Of a stretch of 64,000 bases of DNA, positions 1-9,365 are shown in pieces. The DNA comes from Lentimicrobiaceae bacterium (GTDB taxonomy: Bacteria > Bacteroidota > Bacteroidia > Bacteroidales > F082), in contig SUWV01000004.1 in NCBI GenBank assembly GCA_015061315.1, forward strand, positions 1 through 64,000, given 5' to 3'. The position numbers were made by a program, and so were the translations under genes. The notes under the pieces were generated by a model that was not told where the DNA came from, made no database searches, and saw only the letters and a list, made by a program, of their open reading frames with translations. Numbering within the stretch: the stretch's first letter is position 1; each line of letters opens with the position of its first letter.

Positions 1-493
1 GTATGTTTCCCCGCAAATCTAGCAAGGTGTGCATCTTGACCGCTCCTCGACTGTATTTTCCAGACGCCCACGCTGCAAGGTTGATACTCACCGAAATGGA
101 TGTAGAGTCTAATGCAAATATCGTTTCATCCCAATCAATGAGAGGCGTCCTTTCTTTCGCGAACAATGGTCTGACTTGTTCTATCAAGTGATAACCAAAG
201 TCTTGAAAGATACGGTAATCTCTCTTCTCATTGGCTCTGGACAGGCTTGATTGGTTCACCTGCTGCCTGATCCCCAAGTGGTAAAGGTTGTTTTGGTGCG
301 CTTTGAGGCACAGACAAATATCTCTCAACGAGGTGCAGGAGGTGATTTGTCCGAAGATGAGTTGAAGTAAGTGATTGTATGAGTTTAGGCTCTTTGTATG
401 AAAGTCGCCTTTGTATCTTTTAACACACTTTTCGAACTCATAACGAGGTAGAAACTCCACTATTTGAGCGAATACAAATTTGCCGAGATGCAT
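1..493 (-). mobile_element. IS4-type transposase, N-terminal part, cut by window edge
   Basis: The minus strand is open from an ATG at 493 to the window edge, about 164 codons. The ORF track missed it because the stop lies outside. The translation begins MHLGKFVFAQIVEFLPRYEF and later has FALDSTSIS and KMHTLLDLRGN. This matches the start of Bacteroidota IS4-family transposases (DUF4372 domain, then the first catalytic Asp in a LDST context). It would cut and paste its own element. The C-terminal half with the remaining DDE residues is outside, so intactness is unknown. No terminal inverted repeat could be fixed upstream of the ATG. The 3..191 plus-strand ORF is a shadow of this gene. Confidence 0.8.
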
Positions 494-651
494 AACTTTG
501 ATGTTTTGACTGCAAAGTTACCATCAACAATTTCAAATCAAAAAATCAAAGAACGCTTGTAATTAATTTATATTTAATAATTTAACTACTACTTGGCGAA
601 TTTTATCGCATCAGTAGTAATTGTCAATTGTTAATTGTTAATTGTCAATTG
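494..651. repeat. Intergenic TTGTTAATTG repeat tract
   Basis: The gap between the transposase and the OPT gene is AT-rich. It ends at about 618-656 with reiterated TTGTTAATT/TTGTCAATT words, the same word family seen at 2868, 26590, 36771, 53700, 55335, 56216 and 57385. No gene is visible. Confidence 0.6.
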
Positions 652-2655
652 TTAATTCTTAACTCTTTTTGAATCCCATATCATATAGATGATGATTGCG
701 ACATACATGAACAAGGCTACCAAAGAAGCCCATGGCGTTTGTGCAAAAGCAGTTCCGTCGGCTGTTCTTACAATCAAATCTACGTTAGCGAACTTCAAGA
801 TTGCGCTGACAACACCCATCAAGGCACCGCCTGCAATGAAACCTGAAGCAATCAAAGTACCTCTGTTGTTACGTGCGTTATTGAGAGCCTCGTCTTTGCT
901 GCGAGTGCTTACGTACCATGAAATTGCGCCACCTATTAATAAAGGTATATTAAGGTCGATTGGGATAAACATACCGAGAGCGAATGGTAATGCTGGAATC
1001 TTAGCGACGGTCAATATCAATGCTATAACTGCGCCAATGCCGTATAACAGCCATGGTGCGCTACCGCCCGACATCATAGGTTCGATGACAGCCGACATCG
1101 CATTTGCCTGAGGAGCCACTAATGCGTCGTCGCCGACAAAACCGTAAGCTTTGTTCAAAACCATGATGACGCCTGCTACCGTTGCTGCTGCTACTGCCAC
1201 GCCGACGAACTTCCATATCTCCTGATTCTTAGGTGTCGTTCCAATCCAATATCCAACTTTCAAGTCGGTGATGAATGCGCCAGCGACTGCCAAAGCGGTA
1301 CATACCACGCCGCCAATAATAAGAGCTGCTGTCATTCCCATCGCGCCGCTCAAACCTGCAGCCACCATCACCAAAGAGGCTAATATCAATGTCATAAGTG
1401 TCATGCCACTGACAGGATTTGAACCTACGATAGCGATAGCGTTAGCAGCTACTGTCGTGAATAAGAATGAAATCACTGCCACGACTAAGATACCAACCAA
1501 AGCGTGTTTTACATTACCAACCACGCCGAACCAGAAGAAGAAGAAAGTAATGATTAAAACGACGATGATACCTATCACGACGAATTTCATCGAGAGGTCG
1601 CTGTCGGTGCGAGACTCAACTACATTGTTTTTCTTGCCTTTAAATTCGTTGGCAGCCAAGCCGACAGACGATTTTATCACGCCCCACGACTTGATGATAC
1701 TTACCACGCCAGCCATCGCGATACCGCCGATACCGATATGACGTGCGTATTCTTTGAATATCATCTCTGGCTCCATCTGCCCTATCGTCATGCTGATACC
1801 AGAGTTCATAAGGTCGATGACTTCATTACCCCAGAAGATATTCATTCCTGGAATGATGACAAACCATACCAACATTGAGCCGCAACAAATTATGAAAGCG
1901 TATTTCAAGCCGATGATGTAACCGAGACCTAAGACAGCGGCGCCGACATTGACTTTAAACATAAGCTTTGCGCTGTCAGCTACTGCGAGTCCCCATGTCA
2001 TGACTTTCGTTGACAATGTCTCAGTCCATAAACCGAAAGTAGAAACTAAGAAATCGTAGACGCCGCCAATCAAACCGCTGACGACCAACAATAAAGAATC
2101 CTTTCCTTTTTTCTGTCCGCTGACGAGCACCTGTGTCGTCGCTGTTGCTTCAGGGAACGGGAACTTGCCATGCTGTTCCTTGACGAAATATTTTCTGAAA
2201 GGAATTAAAAAAAGTATTCCCAAAATGCCGCCGAGGAGCGAAGCGAGGAATACCTGCATATAGTTGATTTCAATTTCGTAGCCTTTACCCTGTAAGATGT
2301 AAAGCGCTGGCAATGTGAAGATAGCACCTGCCACCACGCCGCCAGAGCAGCCACCGATAGATTGGATGATGACGTTTTGTGAGAGAGCGTCGTTTTTCTT
2401 AGCCACGCCAGAGAGACCGATGGCGATGATAGCGATTGGGATAGCAGCTTCAAACACCTGTCCCACTTTAAGACCAAGATAAGCCGCTGCTGCAGAGAAC
2501 AATATCGTCATCAAAAGACCAATGGTGACGGACCACACCGTCACTTCTTTATATTTCTTATCGGCAGATAAGATAGGTTTATACACCTCACCTGGAGCGA
2601 GTTCGCGCTGCGCGTTTTCCGGCAGACTCATGTTTTCGTTGTCGATTTTTTCCAT
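652..2655 (-). CDS. OPT family oligopeptide transporter
   Basis: This 667-residue, strongly hydrophobic protein has at least a dozen predicted membrane segments and is typical in length and composition for the OPT family. That family imports oligopeptides, or metal chelates in the YSL branch, across the inner membrane using the proton gradient. Recognisable parts are an N-terminal cytoplasmic stretch rich in charged residues, then a first helix with a GLLMTILFSAAAAYLGLKVG-like sequence, and a central NPVSGMT motif near residue 410. A TATATTTG-type -7 box lies about 30 nt upstream (2681-2688). The gene stands alone. In an amino-acid fermenter, peptide uptake fits the lysine pathway elsewhere in the window. 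The substrate cannot be told from sequence. Confidence 0.9.
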   Translation of the reverse strand: MEKIDNENMSLPENAQRELAPGEVYKPILSADKKYKEVTVWSVTIGLLMTILFSAAAAYLGLKVGQVFEAAIPIAIIAIGLSGVAKKNDALSQNVIIQSIGGCSGGVVAGAIFTLPALYILQGKGYEIEINYMQVFLASLLGGILGILFLIPFRKYFVKEQHGKFPFPEATATTQVLVSGQKKGKDSLLLVVSGLIGGVYDFLVSTFGLWTETLSTKVMTWGLAVADSAKLMFKVNVGAAVLGLGYIIGLKYAFIICCGSMLVWFVIIPGMNIFWGNEVIDLMNSGISMTIGQMEPEMIFKEYARHIGIGGIAMAGVVSIIKSWGVIKSSVGLAANEFKGKKNNVVESRTDSDLSMKFVVIGIIVVLIITFFFFWFGVVGNVKHALVGILVVAVISFLFTTVAANAIAIVGSNPVSGMTLMTLILASLVMVAAGLSGAMGMTAALIIGGVVCTALAVAGAFITDLKVGYWIGTTPKNQEIWKFVGVAVAAATVAGVIMVLNKAYGFVGDDALVAPQANAMSAVIEPMMSGGSAPWLLYGIGAVIALILTVAKIPALPFALGMFIPIDLNIPLLIGGAISWYVSTRSKDEALNNARNNRGTLIASGFIAGGALMGVVSAILKFANVDLIVRTADGTAFAQTPWASLVALFMYVAIIIYMIWDSKRVKN

Positions 2656-3135
2656 AGTTTTTTACTTTAATTTTAAAAAGCAAATATAATAAAAGTCTGC
2701 AGTCTACGGTCTATAGTCTACAGATTTTTTTAAGTCTACAATGTCCATGAATTAAGGCGAATTTGCCGCTAATGATTTTGTCCGCGAATTAACACGAAAT
2801 TTGCGCTAATGATTATTCAGTTCCGTGTATCGCGAGAATCAGCGCGGATATTAAACCATCCGTTGTTAATTGTACATTGTTAATTGTTAATTGTACATTG
2901 TTTTGGGCGTTCCGGCTATCGCCGTCGGGCTTTCCGCTATATCTTTTTCCGCTGCGCTCCAAAAGGATGCCGCTCCAATCCCTAACGCATGGCGGCTGCC
3001 ATAATATAAATGCTTCTCTCGGACTTGATACGGACTTGGTACGGACTTGATACGGAGGAAGTCGTCATTCAAAGAATATAACATCGCCGAGGTTGTATCC
3101 GTAGGTTGAGGTGACATTGGCACTGTTGTCTAATT
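2656..3135. repeat. Repeat-filled intergenic region
   Basis: No intact gene is seen. In order the region holds: a tract of GTCTACAG/GTCTATAG words (2695-2735); an element with two GCGAATT..CGCTAATG units ending in CGTATCGCGAG (2748-2855); TTGTTAATTG words (2868-2902); one copy of the GC-rich dispersed element (2905-3000); and GACTTGATACG words (3018-3052). The 2887..3123 minus-strand ORF lies mostly in the repeat and is not a credible gene. Confidence 0.6.
2905..3000 (+). repeat. GC-rich dispersed repeat, copy A
   Basis: This roughly 95-bp element begins GGGCGTTCCGGC, continues CGTCGGGCTTTCCGCTATAT and ends GGATGCCGCTCCAATCCC then TAACGC. Five more copies lie at 31653, 34568, 36820, 45491 (inverted) and 56270. 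The central part can fold by pairing CTTTT with AAAAG. Confidence 0.8.
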
Positions 3136-4548
3136 CTATCTTCTCTTAGATTTTATAGATTGTGTAACTTCCCAGTGGCCGTTATTTCCTCTACCTATGT
3201 ATTTGACATGTGGCATCTTCGCTATGTGACGTTTGATTGTTTTAGATGTTTTATCAGATAGTTTTGCCAATTCGTCCGTTGTTATTTTAGGATTAATTCT
3301 TATTTGTTCTTCTATCCATAAATCAAGAGATTTGTCGCTGCTGTGAGGGACATTCTGAGGGACATTCTGAGGGACACTCTGAGGGACATTTAAGTCTTCT
3401 TGTTTGCAATTATTATTAGGAATTTCTGTAAAAAACGACTCGTATTGAGAACGAAAGTTAGGTTGCTTTTCCGTGGAATATCCAGGCAACTTTGCTGTTT
3501 CATTACGTATTTTTCGCAATCCACTACCTCTTTTCTCCATATAACCAAATTGAGTAAACACGTCTGCTATAATAGGATTACGGCGTTTGGAAGGCACCTC
3601 GTTCAAATCCCTATTTTGAATCAGACTACCGTCAAACATACCGCCAGGAGAATATATAACCAAACGATTGTCATAAATATCAATGTGAATCTCACTGCCT
3701 AATATTGAATAATCACGATGTATGAGCGCATTAACCAATGCTTCAAATATGGCACGATCTGAATAATCGGGTGTGTCTAATCGTTTATTTGGTAATTTTA
3801 TCCAGCCTTTTTTATTGTGCAATGTGGTAAATTGAACCCCTGCTTCTAACAATGTGAGCAGATTACCTTGATATTCACGAGAATCTGAAGCATCGTCCTT
3901 TTCAAAACCATCCCAACGTGTACAATACAGACTGGAATGACGATATGGACATTGGTCTGAGAATAATACACCAGCTTGAGTAAGATAACCATCTTCTGTT
4001 ACTAAAGAAAATGATTGTAACAATTTTTGTTCAAAATGTAATCTTGTCTGTTTATTGTAAATTTTTGATAATGCGTCAAATGTCATATCTCCTATTCTGT
4101 ATTCTGTGACCAACGAGTCGTATGTGCGATTCCTTCCTTTCAAAACAAGAGAACTCAGTTGATGTGAGGTGGCGACAACGCTCTCGTCTCCAACACGTAT
4201 AAACGCAGTGCGTGTGCCGCTATTGACATAATAATAAGGAGTCATTTCACCTGCAGGAATATGAACTTCTAATATAGAACGACCGTTATCAGCTGGTTTT
4301 GTTATCAAGTCAAACTCTGGTATTGGATCTATTAAAGCTTTGATGCGGTCGCTGATAAATTCTGTATCTGATTTGACATCATCTAAACCAACTATATCTC
4401 CATTGTCATTTACGCCGAAGACCAAACTGCCACCCATTCCATTAGCAAACGCACTGATGCTTTTGAGCCAACTCTTTGGTTGTTTGCGTTCTACAGATTC
4501 TTTGAAATCGCAGGCAGAATCTTCCCCGTACAGTTGTTTAATTTTCAT
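3136..4548 (-). CDS. Schlafen/AlbA_2-domain ATP-binding protein with wHTH
   Basis: The 470-residue protein has the usual layout of bacterial Schlafen-like (former RecG-like) regulators. An AlbA_2 domain spans residues 10-130 with FKESVERKQP and SAFANGMGGSLVFGV. A GHKL-type ATP-binding domain follows at roughly 240-350, with EALVNALIHRDYS and EKRGSGLRKI. A winged-helix segment ends the protein (TTDELAKLSDKTSKTIKRHI). A tetrapeptide tandem repeat (VPQN/VPQS, near residue 390) encoded by 12-bp units links the last two parts. A clear promoter sits at 4580-4610. Members of this family are often found in defence islands as putative nucleases or regulators. The role here is inferred only. A broken paralogue lies at 38100 and a shorter AlbA_2 gene at 37021. 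Confidence 0.82.
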   Translation of the reverse strand: MKIKQLYGEDSACDFKESVERKQPKSWLKSISAFANGMGGSLVFGVNDNGDIVGLDDVKSDTEFISDRIKALIDPIPEFDLITKPADNGRSILEVHIPAGEMTPYYYVNSGTRTAFIRVGDESVVATSHQLSSLVLKGRNRTYDSLVTEYRIGDMTFDALSKIYNKQTRLHFEQKLLQSFSLVTEDGYLTQAGVLFSDQCPYRHSSLYCTRWDGFEKDDASDSREYQGNLLTLLEAGVQFTTLHNKKGWIKLPNKRLDTPDYSDRAIFEALVNALIHRDYSILGSEIHIDIYDNRLVIYSPGGMFDGSLIQNRDLNEVPSKRRNPIIADVFTQFGYMEKRGSGLRKIRNETAKLPGYSTEKQPNFRSQYESFFTEIPNNNCKQEDLNVPQSVPQNVPQNVPHSSDKSLDLWIEEQIRINPKITTDELAKLSDKTSKTIKRHIAKMPHVKYIGRGNNGHWEVTQSIKSKRR

Positions 4549-4579
4549 AAATATTTGGTGTTTAATTCAAAAAGTGATG

Positions 4580-4610
4580 CAAAACTAACCCCTTCTTTGT
4601 TATCTTCCAA
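4580..4610 (-). promoter_or_regulatory. Bacteroidota promoter for the Schlafen-like gene
   Basis: On the minus strand there is TTG, 20 nt, then TAGTTTTG, about 30 nt before the ATG at 4548. This matches the Bacteroidota -33/-7 consensus. Confidence 0.6.
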
Positions 4611-4947
4611 ATATTTTTAGTTAATATTTATTTACTTTCAAAACAATTCTCATTTTTATGTAATTCTTTAAGTTTTTTTCTTAAAAAGGATTAACATATA
4701 TGCTTTGTGTTATCGAAAACATGCCTACTTATGTCACGAACTTGCACAGATTGGCAGGAAATATCTTGTCCACGAATGGGCGTGAATTATACGCTAATGA
4801 TTTTTATTTCCTCGTATCGCGATGTATTTGCACGTATATTTTCCGAGCTAAACAGGAACTTGGTAGGAACTTGACAAGAAGATGACAGGAAGATGGTAGG
4901 AAGATGGGTACTATGACTTCCGCTTACTTTAGACTTTTGCCATTTGT
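4611..4947. repeat. Intergenic region with CGAATGGGCGTGAATTATACGC element
   Basis: No gene is supported. At about 4773-4848 lies a copy of the degenerate element with CACGAATGGGCGTGAATTAT, ACGCTAATGATTTTTAT and CGTATCGCGATG, also seen at 34366 and 56137. It is followed by AGGAACTTG/GGAAGATG word repeats (4853-4905). Confidence 0.5.
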
Positions 4948-5727
4948 CTATTTTTCAAGTATTAAGGTTGTATTGCTGCTTTGCAATTTCTCTTGCATAG
5001 TTCGTTGGTATTGCAACCAAGATTGGTAATATTCTTTATCTATGGCTGACAGTTGCGTATCAGCCATGTCTGACTCGTTCATAAAGGTTTTATACACTAC
5101 ATATTGTGCTATGGGTCTTTCTTTTGAATCTTCACTTTTTACCAGTTGCATATCTGTCAGTGTGAAGCAGAATCCGTCTCTTACACGATATCCGTACATT
5201 GCGCCTTCTCCGTATTTGTCTAAACGCCTGTTAATCTCATCATTCATTTCAATTGGCATTGCTTTATCTTTGTTTCTTGACAGATATATGCAAGCGATAT
5301 CATTTGCATTGAGTGAGATGTCTTTATATCTTGGTTCTTTGTTTAACCAGCGTTCTTTATATCTAGCAAAAAAGTGAGTTGTATATAGTTGTATTTCTCT
5401 GAGAAGCATCATTTCTCCACCATCTGGCACAAAACATCTTGCGCCCCACTTAATTACATTTCTGCCTTCATCATCGTATGCAAGGCAAAAATAATCTGTT
5501 TTAGGATTTTCAATAGAGAATTTGTTATCTGCATAGAAGAATATTACATATTTATTACCAGTGGAAGGAATTGTGTATTCATAACATCTCCAAGCAGGAA
5601 ATCTCATCTCCTTTTTGAGTTCCTTAACAGCCCTCGGCAATAGATATTCTTTCTTTATATTAATCTTTTCAAGGTCTGCAGCGAGACAATCATACATTTC
5701 TTTATATGTCATTGATGGAAGGAGCAT
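4948..5727 (-). CDS. Uncharacterised protein, last gene of the defence operon
   Basis: I do not recognise a named family for this 259-residue protein. It is soluble, has no signal peptide or membrane segment, and shows a mixed alpha/beta composition. Possibly conserved short stretches are FPAWRCYEY, LYTTHFFARYKERW and GYRVRDGFCFTL. Its ATG overlaps the stop of the DUF3732 gene (TAATG), so it is almost certainly co-translated and part of the same system. It could be an extra effector or a cargo protein. The His and Arg residues in the THFFARY segment are candidates for a functional site, but that is a guess. It ends the operon; a repeat-rich gap follows. Confidence 0.7.
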   Translation of the reverse strand: MLLPSMTYKEMYDCLAADLEKINIKKEYLLPRAVKELKKEMRFPAWRCYEYTIPSTGNKYVIFFYADNKFSIENPKTDYFCLAYDDEGRNVIKWGARCFVPDGGEMMLLREIQLYTTHFFARYKERWLNKEPRYKDISLNANDIACIYLSRNKDKAMPIEMNDEINRRLDKYGEGAMYGYRVRDGFCFTLTDMQLVKSEDSKERPIAQYVVYKTFMNESDMADTQLSAIDKEYYQSWLQYQRTMQEKLQSSNTTLILEK

Positions 5728-7769
5728 TATTCTATTTTATTATCTTCATTTTTTGAATTATTAATTTTATTTATATCTATAAATCCCTCATCTTTTCCTC
5801 TCCATCTACATACAACAAAATCATCGAAATTATATTTTCCTAAATCTAAATAATCTGCATGGTCTGATATTATAATTTGAGGTTTAAATCCGTACTCTTC
5901 ATTTATTGAATTTATAACATCAACTATTTGCACAAAGAGATTTGTTACAGCTTTAAGATCCTCATCAGCTGACTTGTTTTCTAAGTTTTTAAGGCCTTCG
6001 GCATCAAATCCGTCTTCACTGACATCTATGGTTGCAGGAAAATATACTTGACTAGGTTGATCTAAAAACAGAATGGATGGAACCAAAGCTTTATCTCCCA
6101 ATGATGCAAAATATTTTAGTATTGCTAAAAACAAACAAATATGAGAATATAACCAATTTGCGCCACTACCCATAGATCTTAAATATACTTTTGCATTTGT
6201 ATTGGAATCTCTTAAATGATATAACTCAAAAGTACGAATATCAAAATGAAGATTAATAGGCATATATGATGATTCAAAATCTAATTTACCGCCTATTTCA
6301 TTCATAGTTTTATTAATGAATTCTTCAGCTTTACGCAACTTCTGCTCAACATTATATTGATTTTGCAATACTGATTCTATTTCTTTAATTCGGTTCTTTA
6401 TGAAATCGATATTATCATTATCCAAACTAATAGACTTATCTCTAGACCATTCTAATTCATTCTCAATCTGAAGTCTTATTTTTAATGATTGTTCCTCTAA
6501 AGATTTATTTTGTTCTAAGTTTCTATTACTATCATTTATTTTGGATATCTCTTTAATTACATCCTTTATTTTCTGATCAATTTCTCGTATTTCACTCTCA
6601 TACTCTCGTTTCTTTGGCATGAATGAATCTATTATCAAAGGAGACTTTTTCAACTCGGAATTCAACCAATTTATCGCATTTGCCATTTTATTAGCTTCTA
6701 TTCCTATTTTTGTGTTTGGGTTATTACAAAATGGACAAACCGAAGGATTATTAATAGCCTCTCTTATAGGATTGTAACTATCCATTTTTTTCGCATATAA
6801 TTTTGCATATTCAATGGATGAATTTACTTTTTCTAAATTAAGTATTATCTCTCTTTTTTTAGCAAGCAGATTATTTTTTTCTTTTGTAAGAGATGCATAT
6901 TGACATCTAAACTGCTCCGAATCCTCATTTACAACAACTTCACATTCATTCAATTTATCAAGATATTGTTGAGGTGCATCAAGTATATGTGAACTTTCTA
7001 TTTCAGGGAATAACTCATTTCCACTAATAGTAAAATAATCTTCTCTTAACTTGTTTATATATGCTTCCTTTTCTTTCTTATCTTCTTCAAAACGATTTCG
7101 TTCATTTTGACATCTATCTAGTTTGATTCTCCACTCTTCTAACTCCTTAGACAAGATATAATATTGCTGGTCAACCATTCCTGCAAATATCTTAAATTCA
7201 TCGATGACTTTTTCCCGTTTTTCTTTCTCATCAAATCTATAAAACAATGAATGTTTATTGGCAATTAAATTTTGATGTTGAAGCATAAAAGAGACCATAT
7301 TTCTGAAAGACGGATGTCCTTTTTTAACACTTCTCTTGTTTAAACGAGTATCTGTTTCGTCCATATCAGATATATCAATTCCACAAAAATATCCCAACGC
7401 TTTTTTAAAAGCCTCAATATCTATAAAATACTCATCACTAAAATAAGAAGCGTTCAACTCATTAATATTCAACTCTTGAGATTCAATTTTAAAAAACAGT
7501 TTTCTTGTTCTAGCAGTCTGCTCACGAGCTAATACCAATTGTGAGTCACCTTTATACAATACAATAAAATATATACGAGCATTATCTGTAATAACACCTG
7601 ATGGGATTGTGTTATCTGAACTTCCTGTGCAATAATCAAACAACTCTATAATAGCACTTTTCCCAGTTGAAGATCTACCTGTTATTATATTCAAGCCTTC
7701 ATGCATATCAATATGATGGCAATTATCATATTGATCTATAATACCCATATATTTAATATAACTTCTCAT
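5727..7769 (-). CDS. DUF3732 ABC ATPase (ABC three-component system)
   Basis: This 680-residue SMC/Rad50-like ATPase has a Walker A motif GRSSTGKS at residues 31-38 and long charged coiled-coil stretches from about 200 to 500. Near residue 343 these are broken by a CPFC motif resembling a zinc hook. A Walker B-like [13 protein letters not shown] lies near 565. The [10 protein letters not shown] sequence and overall plan are characteristic of DUF3732 proteins, the ATPase of the ABC three-component conflict systems. These are thought to sense invading nucleic acid and license a partner effector. The start overlaps the middle-component stop by 4 nt (ATGA). The partner effector here is probably the Cap4-like nuclease two genes upstream. 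Confidence 0.85.
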   Translation of the reverse strand: MRSYIKYMGIIDQYDNCHHIDMHEGLNIITGRSSTGKSAIIELFDYCTGSSDNTIPSGVITDNARIYFIVLYKGDSQLVLAREQTARTRKLFFKIESQELNINELNASYFSDEYFIDIEAFKKALGYFCGIDISDMDETDTRLNKRSVKKGHPSFRNMVSFMLQHQNLIANKHSLFYRFDEKEKREKVIDEFKIFAGMVDQQYYILSKELEEWRIKLDRCQNERNRFEEDKKEKEAYINKLREDYFTISGNELFPEIESSHILDAPQQYLDKLNECEVVVNEDSEQFRCQYASLTKEKNNLLAKKREIILNLEKVNSSIEYAKLYAKKMDSYNPIREAINNPSVCPFCNNPNTKIGIEANKMANAINWLNSELKKSPLIIDSFMPKKREYESEIREIDQKIKDVIKEISKINDSNRNLEQNKSLEEQSLKIRLQIENELEWSRDKSISLDNDNIDFIKNRIKEIESVLQNQYNVEQKLRKAEEFINKTMNEIGGKLDFESSYMPINLHFDIRTFELYHLRDSNTNAKVYLRSMGSGANWLYSHICLFLAILKYFASLGDKALVPSILFLDQPSQVYFPATIDVSEDGFDAEGLKNLENKSADEDLKAVTNLFVQIVDVINSINEEYGFKPQIIISDHADYLDLGKYNFDDFVVCRWRGKDEGFIDINKINNSKNEDNKIE

Positions 7770-8227
7770 AACTTCTTTATTCCAAATTCATAATATGTAT
7801 TGACAACATCCTTTGTAAAAACCCTATATAATTTAGCGGCCATTTCATTGCTTTTGATTAATTGAGGAGCAATAAACCTATTATCATCATATATAACAGT
7901 CACTCTAAGATTATCATCAACTTCTATATATCCACTATCAATAGCATATTGCAAACACATGTTCGTTTGTTCCTTATAGTAATCAAAGCGTTCTTCAAAT
8001 CCAGCCATTATATCTTTGTCTCTCGTTATTCTACTCAAATTAGATGCGGTAGTAATTTTCTGAATCTTTTCTAAGAACTCATTATTGAGAACTAATGGAA
8101 GAACAAAATAAGCCAATAGAATATTCTTATCCGTTGGTTTCAGGTTCTTATAAAAAGAAACTAGTAACGGAGTTAGAGCAAATGTATTATTTTGCAATGT
8201 TGATATGTTTTCTATAAACTTACTCAT
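7766..8227 (-). CDS. ABC-three component system middle component
   Basis: This small 153-residue helical protein has the size and position of the middle component that links the effector and the ATPase in ABC three-component systems. It begins with a helical [14 protein letters not shown] segment and has a conserved-looking PLVLN near residue 45. A C-terminal half with [12 protein letters not shown] may be a winged-helix-like fold. The ATG overlaps the end of the Cap4-like gene by 8 nt and its stop overlaps the DUF3732 start by 4 nt, so the three are translationally coupled. The role as an adaptor is known only by association for the family. Confidence 0.75.
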   Translation of the reverse strand: MSKFIENISTLQNNTFALTPLLVSFYKNLKPTDKNILLAYFVLPLVLNNEFLEKIQKITTASNLSRITRDKDIMAGFEERFDYYKEQTNMCLQYAIDSGYIEVDDNLRVTVIYDDNRFIAPQLIKSNEMAAKLYRVFTKDVVNTYYEFGIKKL

Positions 8228-9350
8228 TTGCTTTATCTTTTAACAACCATACTAATTCGTCATTTTCATCAGCCATTATATGTAGCATACCATTATGAAA
8301 ATATAAATCTACATTATTATAGGTGTGAAAAGTGATATCACTACTTCCCGTCATGTCATCATAAAAGTCTTGTGATTTGGCAATTCGCTCACCATCATTG
8401 TAGTTCCTTGATGCTTTCCTATATTTTGCGGTATAACTCCCCTTTAAGTTCTTTTCATATTGTAATAGCGATTTCTTCTTTGTTTCTGACTTTTCTAACT
8501 CTTGTTGAATCATACTTGCAGTATGTACATAGTCATCAATGGCTCCAGAAATAGCTTCATCATATTTTATGTCCTTGATTTTCTCTACAAAAGTATAACT
8601 GTCATAGTCACTATCCTTTATATCTGCCAGTTTTACTTTTGTAGGGAACACTGCAGTATTTTCCACCAATGTTTTTGTTACTTCTTCTACCTCTCGCGCA
8701 AAATCATTGTAAGTAATTCTCCAATTTTGATTTACAATGTCAGGGTTAAGTATATAACCAAACATAAGATTTATATATTTCCCCTTCTGTATATCGGGGA
8801 TCCCCTTTCCGTATTTTTCTTGAAGAGATTTATGGTATTGATTTCCATCCATACTAATGCTATCAATGTATAACATCTTTGTTATCTGAGATAGTCTCGT
8901 CGCATTTTTAACATCAAAAATGACATTCATGTATGTTGCTATATCCTTATCTTTTCTTTTGCGTGAGTCAAAATTCGTTTTGATATTTCTAAGGACTTCC
9001 ATCCTTTCAGATGGATTTTTCCTATTCCAATTCAACCATGCAGAATTAATAGACACTTTCTGAGTTGTAAGCAATACCAAAGATCCAAACTGCTCAATAG
9101 GAAACTCATCTCTCATCCAATTATAAATACTCTTCCATACATTCTTGTCTGTGTCCGTTAATGCTTTCTTATAAAGTTTTGATTCAATCTGTTTGCTATC
9201 GGACAGATTTCCCAATACAGAGACATCACCATATGTTTCTATATATGCAGATTGTCCTTCTTGCATTTCAAAGCACCTTTCTAATGCAACAAGAAATTGG
9301 AATAAAACGCCTTTAATAGGTGATGTTGAATCAAACTTTAGTTTTGACAT
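8220..9350 (-). CDS. Cap4-like PD-(D/E)XK nuclease, likely effector of the ABC module
   Basis: The 376-residue protein begins with SPIKGVLFQFLVALERCF followed by E38, D42 (ETYGDVSV) and Q54-I-E56-S-K58. This is the spacing of the PD-(D/E)XK active site in Cap4/DUF4297-type double-strand DNA endonucleases, which have a G.xxQ helix, then E..xDV and an IExK strand. The rest is alpha-helical and probably the sensing or assembly part. It lies 15 nt after the SMC-like ATPase and overlaps the middle component, so it takes the effector slot of the ABC three-component cassette. Cleavage of invader or self DNA is inferred. The nuclease call rests on motif reading. Confidence 0.7.
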   Translation of the reverse strand: MSKLKFDSTSPIKGVLFQFLVALERCFEMQEGQSAYIETYGDVSVLGNLSDSKQIESKLYKKALTDTDKNVWKSIYNWMRDEFPIEQFGSLVLLTTQKVSINSAWLNWNRKNPSERMEVLRNIKTNFDSRKRKDKDIATYMNVIFDVKNATRLSQITKMLYIDSISMDGNQYHKSLQEKYGKGIPDIQKGKYINLMFGYILNPDIVNQNWRITYNDFAREVEEVTKTLVENTAVFPTKVKLADIKDSDYDSYTFVEKIKDIKYDEAISGAIDDYVHTASMIQQELEKSETKKKSLLQYEKNLKGSYTAKYRKASRNYNDGERIAKSQDFYDDMTGSSDITFHTYNNVDLYFHNGMLHIMADENDELVWLLKDKANE

Positions 9351-9365
9351 TATTATGTGGATTTT

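Noticed and set aside
3-191. Plus-strand ORF at the window start
   Set aside because: It is the shadow of the minus-strand transposase frame.
1405-1440. tRNA-like GGATTTGAACCTACG
   Set aside because: It encodes the NPVSG part of the OPT protein and no cloverleaf can be built. No tRNA was found in the window.
689-1741. Plus-strand ORFs of 140 and 157 aa
   Set aside because: They are antisense shadows of the OPT transporter gene.
2887-3123. Minus-strand ORF of 78 aa
   Set aside because: It lies mainly in the GC-rich repeat and repeat words. The start segment NSANVTSTYGYNLGDVIF could be a relic of a protein end, but nothing else supports it.
3330-3395. CRISPR-like short repeats
   Set aside because: They are 12-bp tandem units encoding VPQN in the Schlafen-like gene, without spacers.
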